A stretch of DNA of 64,000 nt from positions 3,720,001 to 3,784,000 of the forward strand of contig NC_052137.2 of NCBI RefSeq assembly GCF_016086655.4. Reading direction: 5' to 3'. How positions within the stretch are numbered: position 1 is the first letter of the stretch; each line of letters begins with the position of its first letter. A program made the translations under genes and the position numbers. Source of the stretch: Lepeophtheirus salmonis. Its lineage: Eukaryota > Arthropoda > Copepoda > Siphonostomatoida > Caligidae. The notes under the pieces were generated by a model. It had not been told where the DNA came from. It did not search any database and saw nothing but the letters and a program-made list of their open reading frames with translations. Shown here piece after piece: positions 21,821 through 31,931 of this stretch.

Positions 21821-23105
21821 AAGGTCTGGGTCGTTTGGTACATAATGCAATTCCTACCTTATTTGAAAATTATAAATTAAAAAAAAAATAAAAAATAATA
21901 CAAGCTCTCATTCAAAACCAATACTATTTTATCCTTGTCTTTCTTTTTGTCTTAGTCTTTTTGTTTTTTTCAAAATTGTTCCTATAGGAGTTTGACTGGC
22001 TCTAAACCTAATTTAGATGGTAATAATAAAGAAGTTTAGCTTTTGGAATATTTATCTTTTGTGACCAAGTACTAATTCACGAAATTAACAAAAAAAAAAA
22101 AATTACATCGTTTCGGATCAGGATCTTTCAAGATAATATGAATATAGTCCATTCATGAATTTCACCTCGACACGAGCAAGAGATTAAATAGAGATAATTG
22201 CAGGACAGTCATTTTGAGGAGCTTTAAGGAAAATGATTGTTATTTCTTCTTATGAAAGCCAAGATATTTTTTATTGAGGAATGATTACTTTCTAGCCCTA
22301 AATATAGGCAACGACAACAGATCAAAATCATGTTTAGTGGAGCCCACTGATTCCTTGTGTAATGAAAGAAAATATAGATGTTTTAATAATTTTTCGTGAA
22401 TTTAAAAGAATTTTTGAATGATATACATTGGATTAATACATTTTATCAATTTGACTATTATTTTTTTCTTCATGGAATGTGAATATTTAATACGTACATG
22501 AGGAAGTCCAAATGGTCCTTTTCAATTTATTTTAGTTTATTCAAATCCATTTCAACTTATTAATTTAGAAAATATTTATTTCATTAAGTTAAAATTACAA
22601 TGATTTATTATAGAATCCGTGGGCTGTGGCTAATTTAAAATTAGTTGGCATTAACATCAATGTTGATTTGATTATTGTTTTGATGGGTTAAACTAATGAA
22701 CACGTTTTGTGGTTAATCAGCAAAAAATAATAATAATTAATTTTTGGGAAAAATATATTTAATTTTCTTGATAATAATTGATCGTTAATTATGGAATAAA
22801 ATTATTACTATCTTTGTACTCATCTACAAGGAAACTACAAGAATTCTCCCTTCAGTTCTATAAAATTGCATTGAAGTGTGTTTTTTAAACTAACTCTTTG
22901 TCAAGCTAGGAAGATCTGGGACCCCTATCATAATTGCACATGTCTGTATTATAATTTATATTTTCTTATTCGTATGAGGAATGTGAATATTGACTAAATT
23001 GCAGATCGTAACTTTTAAAAAAAAGGTTGTTTTAAAGTTTGTACTAGTATTTAATTACAATTTTGTCCCCTCTTTTTATTAAGTAGAGAGTTCATTATGT
23101 AACCG
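21821..23105. other. AT-rich spacer
   Basis: No feature recognised. Confidence 0.55.
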
Positions 23106-23590
23106 AACGACAGATGAAACAATAATGGGCAAATTATATAAAAATGTTAGACAAGAGTGAATAAGGCACCGCGTGTGCGAGGAGCCCGCAGATACTTGCA
23201 GTTAACATATCCACTCGGACTGCTTATAACATTAAGAAGTAAGTAGAGGATGGTATTGAAAGGTCTACGTTGGATACTGTTGTCAACAGACAAAATGATT
23301 TTTTCCTTACTGAAACAAAAGAAGGGGTTCAGGGAATTTCCTATAACAAATACCTAGTTCATGTGATGGTCCTGTGCGTCATCGACCGAGAAAGAAACGA
23401 AATGCTGCTGTACTTTTTCAAGGTTTGAGAGAGAGTGGGCACAGAAAATTACTACAAAGGTGCTAAGGTATACAGTGTTGTTGTGGCTGATGATCATCTT
23501 TCCAGGGGAAATTAGGTCTGGACTCAAAATGACACCCCCTCCAATTCAAGTTTCAAACTATTAAAAAAACTCACACGCTAAAAATTCTTA
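23106..23590 (+). pseudogene. Mariner transposase pseudogene (B-like), fused ends
   Basis: The helix-turn-helix scrap RSPQILAVNISTRTAYNIKK matches lineage B (IVIRLAYNIKK at 19840). It is followed at once by EDGIERSTLDTVVNRQNDFF, the segment just after the first catalytic residue (family DEKIFTVDPVxNRQNDR). The rest follows in order: YLVHVMVLCVIDRERNEMLL (family HPASVMVLGVIASDGxKM), YFFKV, VGTENYYK, then VWTQNDTPSNSSFKLLKKL (family YVWQQDSAPSHTS). The third catalytic block is absent. A deletion joined the DNA-binding domain to the catalytic domain, and frameshifts occur after 23420. Confidence 0.75.
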
Positions 23591-24585
23591 GGATTTACAA
23601 CCCTAAATATATGTTATCTTCTTTTCTTTTTGGTATGACGTGCTGAACCTACATACTTTCGTTGATAAACTTAGTCTATGATCAAATTCATTATTTTTAT
23701 ATATATTTTGGGTAACCCCAAAAGTTTCCACAAATTTTGATAATAAGTCTTAAATCGGGGGTTTCTCCTTTTTTGATTTTTTTGAAGATTGTTTTTATGT
23801 TGACGAACCAAATGGGTACAAATTTTGAAAATATAGCTGAATTTTCTATTTAAAAATATAATGTTGAAAGTTGTACAATATTTTAGAGTCTCTGCAATAA
23901 CGGGTCATCATATTTACTTATCTTAAACAAGGAACGCACCATTAACAATTATTTTTTCCTTTTTAAGAAGTAATCAGATCATTAGGTTTTTGATAATTGA
24001 AAAATACGTTAGGATCACAACACATTTTTTGTTCTTGAAAAAAAGAAAAGAAAGGCTTATAGCTCATAGGACAACAACTAATCTTTTTTTCTTCAATACA
24101 GCTTTTTCCATTTCTCATAAAACAATGTCGAAATTAACGTTAATAAGATTTGTTAATTGAAAAAGATAAAATATAATAACATATCTGTTATGTGGTTGTT
24201 GTAGCGTTGACTTTTTTCTTTTTATGACTTTTTGGACACTTATTTATGACGTCTTAAGTGGTGGTCCATTAAGGGATTTTATAAATAAGATATGTTTTAT
24301 ATAATTTGATTTGACTGTATTTTTAAGTTTGCCATTTCACTATGAAGTTTGATACAATTACTTAGAATAATTAGAAAGTAGGGTTGAGGATTCAGAGAAT
24401 TTTTTTTTTGCTGCTACGTCACCAACTCTGACTCCAGATATATTTTGTCGTTCTCCATCTGTAATAATTTATTTAAACACTTCTAAAATTGCATACTTTT
24501 AAACATAACGAAAGAATGCTTAAAAAAGAACGACTGAATAACCTTTCTATAAAAACAAAACTTTTGTGAACTTAATTATTACTAG
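23591..24585. other. AT-rich spacer
   Basis: No feature recognised. Confidence 0.55.
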
Positions 24586-24728
24586 ACAATAGATCAAAGC
24601 TAGCTAAATCCTTCGACCCTAAGAAGGAGCAAGTGCTATGGAGTATGCTGGTGATCGAGTCTTTCCGTAAACAAAACAAGAAATCCCTTTTTCCCAAACT
24701 TCTTCATAAGAGGAACTTCTTTTTCCAA
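24586..24728 (+). CDS. Candidate internal exon (unidentified)
   Basis: After an acceptor (CTTAATTATTACTAG) the frame is open for 47 codons: NRSKLAKSFDPKKEQVLW, SMLVIESFRKQNKKSLFP, KLLHKRNFFFQ. It ends before a donor-like GTAAAG at 24729. The composition is Lys-rich and non-repetitive, and less AT-biased than its flanks. It starts with two spare bases, so the preceding exon would have to end one base into a codon; the island at 15261-15351 would fit, but nothing proves the link. No family is recognised. A SINE lies 25 bases downstream. Confidence 0.25.
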
Positions 24729-24751
24729 GTAAAGTACAATCAGACTCTTTT

Positions 24752-24970
24752 ATTAATGTTTATTTAATTCATCAGATGGAATCGAAATGATTAAGTATGA
24801 GTAAACAGTAAAGCATTACATTTACTCTATCTGACCTAGGAATTATCTCTGAAGTCCATAGTAATGAAATATATTTTTAGTCAAGGAACGACTGAGACAC
24901 AAACCTACGCACATTGAGCTCAACAGAATAACTTCTCCTGAGCGCGTTGTCCATTGAGCTACATCGATCC
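24752..24970 (-). mobile_element. tRNA-derived SINE, copy 1
   Basis: On the minus strand the head begins GATGTAGCTCAATGGACAAC; TAGCTCAATGG at 24951-24961 fits a Pol III A box (TRGCNNAGYGG). A weak B-box-like AGGTTTGTGTC follows about 50 bases on. The body has GTCCATAG/ACTATGGACTTC, TCTAGG-type CCTAGGTCAGATAGAGTAAA and TACTCATACTTAATCATT. The same head-plus-body order is seen at 59065 (+) and 53565 (-), and the body alone at 43055 (-). Confidence 0.75.
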
Positions 24971-25689
24971 ATTACATTGGAAATGATTAGTTTGATTTTA
25001 TGTGACGTTCAAGGGAATGACATCACCACCCAATTAGTTATGAAGATTGATGTTTGAAACGAAGCCTTCACGAGCCTCACAGTCCTGTTTACCAAGTGGA
25101 TAACTTTTGGAAATTTCTAAAAATAAATCGAAAGGGGTTTCTTCTTCTAAGCCACAGATGGATAAAATCTTTACCTTTTTCTCTTTCAAAGACTTTTTAT
25201 CAAATCCGGGTTTGCCATATTAAGCAATAACTACTTAATTTAAGGATACGGTTGGTCATAAAGTAAGTACTCCCATATATTGTTGCTTGATCTGTTATTG
25301 CACCCTTCTTGGCTATTTAAAAAAAATAATAACATCAATTTCTGGAGTGTATGTGACGTCAAACAATACTAGACTATCAGTGGAATCTTTTCTTAATCTG
25401 TTGGTAAGAGAAGAAATATTTGTGCTATTATAAATTATTCCTTCTTATTTTGGAAATTCTAACGGATCAAGAAACAAGAATCCATTGTATATTTTATAGT
25501 GATCACTGTTAGAAGATATGTCGTCTCTCAAAGTTACCGATTTTGTATAACATTTTCCGAGGCGGGGTTTTTACGCTTTGGCAATTTAGCTAATAATCAC
25601 GTCCCTATTTATGATAGTTCATGTACTTCTGTTCTTGTATTGATTTAATAAAAGTTGTATAAATATGACCTGCCAGGGCAGTTTGGCTA
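24971..25689. other. AT-rich spacer
   Basis: No feature recognised. Confidence 0.5.
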
Positions 25690-26090
25690 TCGTGAAGTTC
25701 CTCCTTGATCTGCAAAAGGAAAATGAGGACCTCTTACGACACCTACTCTTCTCCATGGTGAACAGGAGTAAAAACAGCAAGAACCTTGCCTCAACTCCTT
25801 CCTGGATCTGGAGGAACCAAATTTGAACCAGACAACTTTACCGCCACCCACAGCATACTTTAGGACCAACAGGCCCTACTACATGAGTCGTGGGGAGAAA
25901 TTTGTTAGCATGGGCAGGATCGTCTAAGTTCTTAAAGTATAGATTAACACCTTGGTATCTGCACTTTCTTTTCATCTTCATCTGCTCAAATTTATTTTTC
26001 ATCTCCATTTGACGTTCAGCCTTTTTTTGAGCTCGTTCAATGTAAATCGTTTTATTGTGAAATTCGGTGCCATTAGGACAATCACAGGCT
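25690..26090 (-). pseudogene. Poly(A)-binding protein fragment (RRM3 end to RRM4)
   Basis: Cytoplasmic poly(A)-binding protein binds mRNA tails through four RRM domains. The minus strand reads [20 protein letters not shown], then [20 protein letters not shown], then [12 protein letters not shown]. This is the conserved RRM3-RRM4 linker and the start of RRM4 (family: RAQKKxERQxELKx[20 protein letters not shown]). RRM4 then decays: after [14 protein letters not shown] a frameshift is needed to reach [20 protein letters not shown], which aligns without gaps to the RNP1 block (EGGRSKGFGFVCFSS). The first frame stops at 25838. No RRM1-RRM3 core and no C-terminal domain are present. An acceptor-like ATTAAATTAGTCAG precedes the fragment, so it may be an exon of a dead duplicate rather than a processed copy. 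Confidence 0.8.
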
Positions 26091-27778
26091 GACTAATTTA
26101 ATAATTAGCAATAAAAGTAAGGAGCCAAAAACCAAGTTTCATTTTTTATCAAGGGATAGCTTTGGCGAAAACTACTCTGCTGTCGATCTTCAATTTACAT
26201 TTTGTCTTTCACGCACTAGTGACTACTTTATACTTTTTTAGCTGTTACTTCTTTAATAATAAAATATTAATTATAACACCTTTAGAAAATAAAGCACAAT
26301 GTTTAGGTTGCAACTACAAGTGTATTTTTCTGTAAAACGGTTTTGTATACAAATTGCACAGGAAAATACTGATTTATCTTAATAATTTATTTGTAGATTC
26401 CTTCAGCTTTTTTTCAAATATTTCAGGAGTCATTCCCAATTATTCATTCTTTTGATTCTTCCTGGTCCGGATTGAGAGAATGAGTTTTTATTTTTGATTG
26501 TGAATATGTCAAAATAAAAACTAAAAACTGAACTAAAAAAATCAGGCATTTTATATTAAATTTTGATATTTTTATGATGTTATGTTTCCACTTTGGTAAA
26601 TTTGAATTTAAAATGACGTCATACGTAACGAAGTAACAGAGAGTTAAAAAAAAGTTGTTGCAGATCAAAGTTTGAATCTCCAATCTTTTTGTTTGCATCT
26701 TAGTCCAAAGTAGATACATTTATTCGCATTGTCTCGTTTGAAATATAACATCAACTGGTTTTCATTAATGGGCCGAACTTTATGGTTGAAACTCGCTACA
26801 CCTCTTAAAAATATAGTTAAAGAGGTACTATAGAACAGATTTTATACCATTAGACCTATTACAAAAATCACTTTTTTGAGTTTTGTTAGGGTTCCGTATT
26901 TTTTCCCATACTTTGCATGTGAGAAGAAAGAAAATCATTTTTTGAGAGTTCTGAATAGACCCTTGCACTTTTTGCTTAAAGTTTTGAAAACTGTCGTTTT
27001 TTTTGAAAAATAGAACTTCTCCATCAATTATTGGAAAAACGGTTGGCAGTGTAGGTTTTTTTAAATTTTAAACTTTACGTTTAAATCTGTTATTGTTTTG
27101 TTGCGGACAAGTTACGGTAAGTGCTATTTCTTTAGCAAGATATAAGGTAATTTGTTGAAAGCTCTAAATATTATCCATTTTGATTGCGGGCTCTTAAATC
27201 TACAAAAGAGAGGAAAACACGGGTTTAAAGGTTTCAAACACTGTATTATTTAAGTAAATATTAACTAAACAATTGATTTGTCCGGATAACTCTGCCAGAC
27301 TTCATGTTTCATGTTAAGATTTCCTAATGAAATAAAAGTTTTTTTCTTATAGATTAAAATTTAAAAATATGATTTGTATTAAGACAGTAGTACATTATTT
27401 TATAAAAAAAAGTTGTCAGTTAGTTAAGCAGAATTTTATGGAACTACCATTTTACAGAAATGTTAAAAATATGTTATTTAAATATAATCATACGGGCTCC
27501 AGATCCTCGAAGTACCTTAAACACAAGCTCTTTAGCTTGTTTAGACAAATAAGAATGATACTCTAAAATTCTTTTTGTCACGAGATAATAGAAAATTTGA
27601 TGAAAGCTATCAAAATAATTCCTTTTTGCCTGTATATATTTTCTTAATTTTCGAACAGTTATGACAAAAATGGTTTTAAAACATTATCAACTCATTAAAA
27701 TTATTTATTTGAACTTTATTTATTCATATTGATGTTAAAAATATCCTTCCTAATACTTTAATATTTTTTCTATTAAAC
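26091..27778. other. AT-rich spacer
   Basis: No RRM3 sequence is found upstream of the poly(A)-binding-protein relic. Frames at 26444-26719 (-) and 27369-27566 (+) are low-information and treated as chance. Confidence 0.5.
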
Positions 27779-28024
27779 TCACTGCTTGTAAAAAATATTC
27801 TCTTGAAAAATAGGTTTTCCTTTTCTACAACTTTCAGGTCTTTCAGTTAAATATAATTTTATTGCTATTTTTTGCTCTTTTTGTTTATCATCTAACATAT
27901 TACTAAATAATGCAAATGGTACTACTTCTTCTGTTAAGTACCATTTACGGTTTCTAAGTTTATTTAAAACAGTTTCTGCTAAAACATTGTCAAAAGTACT
28001 TTTTTGAAAAGGTCTAACCCATAT
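27779..28024 (-). pseudogene. Transposon-like ORF fragment with WYLTEE motif
   Basis: An 81-codon minus frame, closed by a stop on each side, reads IWVRPFQKSTFDNVLAETVL, NKLRNRKWYLTEEVVPFALF, SNMLDDKQKEQKIAIKLYLT, ERPESCRKGKPIFQENIFYK. The pattern 'L..H.WYLTEELVPFALF' with a later 'GKP.F' recurs in uncharacterised, probably transposon-borne, arthropod and cnidarian proteins as I remember them. I cannot name the family. There is no start codon or splice site I trust, so it is probably a truncated insertion. Confidence 0.45.
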
Positions 28025-28149
28025 CTATAAGATAGGGATTTTAAATCGGGAAAATGTAAGGATAAGTGTTTGACCATTTACTTCCCAAAATTATTGAAAC
28101 ACTCTCAAAATCTTTCCTTCTTTCATGTAGAAGTATATATGTAGTGAAG

Positions 28150-28385
28150 TCAATTACTCAAACTAACCACAGCCTCCATTCCGTCCCAAAACCTAGTACA
28201 GGCCTTGATGAAGAACTCCTTGTCTAGTTGGACACTGCATCGAGAAAGGAAGTCCACAAGGAATCAATCGTTTTACATGCACGTTTATTGGTCTATTTCT
28301 CCAAGAAGCCAATAACACATAGTAGTCCAAGGGGCTCAGATCTAGCGTGGCAAGAGGACACATTTCCTATGCCAAAAAAATAAAG
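28150..28385 (-). pseudogene. Mariner transposase C-terminal fragment
   Basis: Across frames the minus strand gives WPLATLDLSPLDYYV (family WPPSSPDLNPLDYYVW, third catalytic Asp kept), then FLDAVSN, a stop, and KEFFIKACTRFWDGMEAVVS (family KEFLIKACTRFRxRIEAVVxANG). Only this C-terminal third is present. It could belong to lineage C (compare 36190), but too little survives to be sure. Confidence 0.65.
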
Positions 28386-28554
28386 GTCTTTATAATGTTG
28401 TTGTTTTTTCGGAATAAATCCGGTCCCAATTACCCAAATTGGACAAACAACACCAATTTAAAATTCTAGCACGGCACCAAATCTGTTATCATCAAGTAAA
28501 GCTCTCTAAAATAATTATTTATGTAGTTATTTGCATCCTTGGGCGTTCATAAAG

Positions 28555-28680
28555 CCAGATAAAATAGGGTCCACTGCGTTTGTATTTGGAGAACACCAAG
28601 AAAAATTTAGAATTTTTCTTATTCAATTTTGTGAGCGGAATCTAATGTGCAAACTTTCATACACATCAGTCTCAGGGTTA
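28555..28680 (+). repeat. R3 dispersed repeat, copy 1
   Basis: It shares GCGTTTGTATTTGGAGAACA and TTTTTCTTATTCAATTTTGT in the same order with 62715-62835 (GCGTTCGTTTTCGGAGGATA, TTTTTCTTATACAATTTTGT), followed in both by TTTCATA.ACAT. About 115 bases align at roughly 70 percent by eye. Class unknown. Confidence 0.55.
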
Positions 28681-28694
28681 GCTAGATATGTACG

Positions 28695-29480
28695 AGGGTG
28701 TTCCAAAAGTACCCAAAAAGTTCGATAGATGGTACTAATGTTTACTTAGTAGCATCTCTTAGAATAATACACACCAACTTTAAGCCAGATCGGTCTATTG
28801 ATTTCTGTGTTACATTCGTTTGAATTGAGAAAGTGAAGTGATTTTCAAAAAATCGACGAAAAAGAATTTTGTGTGTTGATTAAGCATTACTTGATGAAAG
28901 GCAACGCCTCAGGAGACTAAAAGAAGCTTAGTAAACATTATGGGAACTAGGCACATATGGGCGCAAGTGACAGTGAACATTCTGTACACCCTGTTGATAT
29001 TACTACTCCAGAAATCATTGATAAAATCTATGATATGGTGATAGATGACAAGAGAGTGAAAGTGTGTGAGATAATTAGTGCTTTGGGCATCTAGAGTTGA
29101 AACCCTATTTCCATTAATTTTGCGACTGCAACTGCTGAGGTGTGAGCTGGTGCATTTTCGTGAATGAAAAATACTTTTTTATAGCACAATCGTGGGCGTT
29201 TTTCTTGCTGTTCGGTTTACAAATGGTCCAATAACTATGAATAATATTTACCCGTGATAGTTCTACCCTGTTCAAGATAGTCGATGATGATTATTCCTTG
29301 CAAACCCAAAAGACAGTTGCCATAATCTTTCCCGCCAATTCCTCGGTTTAAACGAATGCCAAAAAGAAAGATGAAAGTTGGTGTGTGTTCTTCCAAAAGA
29401 TGACCTTAACTCAACATAACCTCGATAATCTACAGTAGTGACATCTATCGGACTTTTCATGTACTTTTAAAATGACCTTC
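28695..29480. mobile_element. SETMAR-type mariner with inverted halves
   Basis: A left end GAGGGTGTTCCAAAAGTACC is followed on the plus strand by the N-terminal domain: FQKIDEKEFCVLIKHYLMKG, then VDITTPEIIDKIYDMVIDDK, RVKVCEIISALGI. At about 29092 the sequence switches strand. The minus strand (29480 to 29098) carries the catalytic part: FWKNTHQLSSFFLAFV, GKIMATVFWVCKE, YFSF..., ending HENAPAHTSAVAVAKLMEIG and FQL. The family has HDNAPAHTSAVAMAKLHELG, so the second catalytic Asp is Glu here (codon 29157-29159). The block between the two parts and the third catalytic block are missing. Two halves of one lineage in opposite orientations cannot give one transposase. Confidence 0.75.
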
Positions 29481-30119
29481 GTTAGTCTAATCTTGTTTTG
29501 GATTTCAAATTTCCAGTCTGTTTATAAAATAGTAGAATAAATCAGAATTTTCTCCTTTGGTTGATTTTTGTTCAAAATTATTTTTGTGATGACACTTCAC
29601 CTTTCTAATCTAACAGTGAATTCCTTCTCAAGTATGAATAAATCTTTCATGTAATCTTAATTTAAAATTATTTATATATATATGTACATAATATTTGAAT
29701 GAAAGAAGGTTATTAAACACTAACATTGTATATTACTTTTTCATATTTCTTTATATACATAAAAAATTTTAATTAAAAAAGAAATTTAACACTAGAAATG
29801 AATAAATTATGTTATGAGCTTTAAAGAAATAATTAAATCAAGACACTCACGCACACATTCACACAACTTCCACAAAAAGTTGTCACTTTAAAAATGATTC
29901 TTCCACTTATTTAATCAAAAGACTATTTAATGTAGGTGGATTTTATTAAGAAGAATATATTATAGAGTAGTGAATCTACATGAAAGCAATCTTTAACAAT
30001 AATCAAGACAAGAAAATAATCTCAATTTATTTTTATACCTCATATATATAATAATTGTAATTTATTATTTTTGGACAAACACTGGCAGTTACTCAGCTGA
30101 TTTTTTGTTTTGTTTGATA
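29481..30119. other. AT-rich spacer
   Basis: No feature recognised. Confidence 0.55.
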
Positions 30120-30677
30120 GGTTGTTCAAACTTGCACCAGTTGGAAAAAATGGAGCATGTACATTGACAAACTAATTGTCCCAAATTTTGGGAAAAGGCA
30201 CAAAGCCCACATTGGAATCTAAGGTTAGGACGGGATTTGAGTCCTCTAAAGGACTTGGCTTCCTGCCACACCTACAAAAAAGTCTCAAATGACTCCACGA
30301 CAATTTTGACAAATTCAACTCGCAAGACTTTTAGCCTCCAAATTCGCCGGATCTGAATCCGATTGATTTTTTTTTGTGAGGCCTAATCAAACGATCAACA
30401 AACAGAACCCTCTGCAAAACCAAAGGCGAACTTATCAGTCGAATCAAGAAGAACTCCAGGATTTACCAAGGGACCATGTGGCTAAGGACTTCTCACGCTT
30501 TCGGCTTCATAAAGAGACTATGATAGGGCTGGAGGGGATTTTTTTGTATTTTAGAAATTAGAGTTCTTATACCTTCCAGTATCTGGTTTTATTTTTAAAA
30601 TTTGATGACTGACTTTGCCAGGAAAATTACTTTTTCAAAAAATCCAATTTCGCTGCTCGTATAGCTTGCACACCCTG
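30120..30677 (+). mobile_element. Tc1/mariner relic with right terminal repeat
   Basis: Transposase scraps in order are WSMYIDKLIVPNF, PLKDLASCHTYKKVSNDS (family QQDxAPCHTAKKV; second Asp 30252-30254), PPNSPDLNPIDFFL (third Asp 30365-30367), then RTLCKTKGELISRIKKNSRI. The right end CGAAATTGGATT inverted, finishing TTGCACACCCTG, abuts TA at 30678-30679 and looks like a Tc1-type terminus. The N-terminal half and the left terminal repeat were not found. A one-base frameshift lies between the two Asp blocks. Confidence 0.7.
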
Positions 30678-30782
30678 TATAAGTACAATTGATTTACATT
30701 AGATTTAGAAGAAAGCTAAGATTTCGTACTAATTTTTTTAGACCGTTTTGTAGTAGCTTGACTCTGTATTGTTTGAGCACTC

Positions 30783-30975
30783 GTAAAAGAGTATAAAGTG
30801 AAAATACGCCAGGTTTTACAGCTTTTATTCAAACAAGGCCAAAAGGCACACCAGGCAGCTGGAAATATTAGTAGGGCTATTGGTTCTCATACTGTAACAG
30901 CCAATCACTTGCAATTTTGGTTTCGTCAATTCAGTTCCGGTAACTTTGATTACAGTGTGATCTACCATACATGCA
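30783..30975 (+). pseudogene. SETMAR-type mariner DNA-binding domain only
   Basis: The frame reads KIRQVLQLLFKQGQKAHQAA, GNISRAIGSHTVTANHLQFW, FRQFSSGNFDYSV. It follows closely the N-terminal helix-turn-helix of SETMAR-like mariners (KxEIRxLLLYEFKxGxKAAEAARNINxAFGxGTVxERTVQRWFxxFRxGD). The frame stays open to 31136 but the sequence after 30975 is unrelated AT-rich DNA. Only the DNA-binding part is retained, uninterrupted by stops, on a different lineage from 28695. Confidence 0.65.
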
Positions 30976-31487
30976 TAAAATTGCGGATAAAATACAACCC
31001 TGTTGTAGTCACTGTTTTTATTACCAAGGGTGAAAGCATTCTTCAAAAGAAAAATCCATCCAAAATAATAATTGTTTTTTTCATTACACCTATAATACAC
31101 CCAAAAATGTCAGAGGGATATTTGAGTCAACTATAGGAGCTGTTGCATATACAAGAATAGACTCTGGTTCGCCCTTTTGTAAATTTTAAACACCCAGAGG
31201 AAATCCCAATTTCTTTATAAAAAAATCCAAATACTCCCTGGCATCATTGTTTCGTGATATAAACTTTGCTTTGAGCTAGTCTTTTTCACATTTTATACTG
31301 TTTTTAGTTGTTTAAAATTATATTGAGTTTTGCCGCAATACACGGCAATATATTCAAATTGGGGGAATGATTTATGATACACAAGAATTGTAGGTATAGT
31401 TTATAATTGTTATTGGATTCATGGGACTTATATTGACTCTGATATAGGCCCTTTCCAATAAAATAAAGTTTCTTTTTTATTTTATAG
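30976..31487. other. AT-rich spacer
   Basis: No feature recognised. Confidence 0.5.
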
Positions 31488-31575
31488 TGAAGATCAATTC
31501 TGGCTATTTAATGTGGGCATTTTAGTGCTTCCAAAGGATTATTAGAGTATTTTGTTGATATGATATATACATTGG
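31488..31575 (+). repeat. R2 dispersed repeat, partial copy 4
   Basis: ATCAATTCTGGCTATTTAAT, GCTTCCAAAGGATTA and ATTTTGTTGATATGA keep the R2 order. The rest is absent. Confidence 0.4.
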
Positions 31576-31616
31576 TTTTTTTGAAAATTAAAATTCACTT
31601 AACGTTAAGGCTAGGA

Positions 31617-31931
31617 GTGTACCGATACATCGGAATCAGCAAGAATAGTTATGTTCAGAGTTAAAATATTAGATCTATAGTAGCAAGACTTTTCTTGAGT
31701 ACAGTATAAAATAGGAAGCTTTCGAGTCCAGGACAAACTGTGAGTCTTAATCAATCCCATTATAAGTATCAAGTCTTTGATTGAGAGATATAGTCAAATC
31801 CAAAGGCTCCACTAAAATCCTTCATCTCTGTATCGATATCCTATAACGACCACTTTTTAAAATTATATATATTTTTGTGAAATTGATTATTTTTAAAGTT
31901 GTACCGATGCATCGGAATGCGCAAGAATCGG
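31617..31931 (+). repeat. Pair of palindrome-bearing repeats (ACCGATRCATCGGAAT)
   Basis: GTGTACCGATACATCGGAAT with CAGCAAGAATAG at 31617 recurs as TTGTACCGATGCATCGGAAT with GCGCAAGAATCGG at 31900, in the same orientation. The second copy holds a perfect 12-base palindrome (CCGATGCATCGG, 31904-31915). Such 'GTACCGAT...ATCGG' termini are seen in hAT-like elements, but I found neither a transposase nor 8-bp target duplications. Confidence 0.45.
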
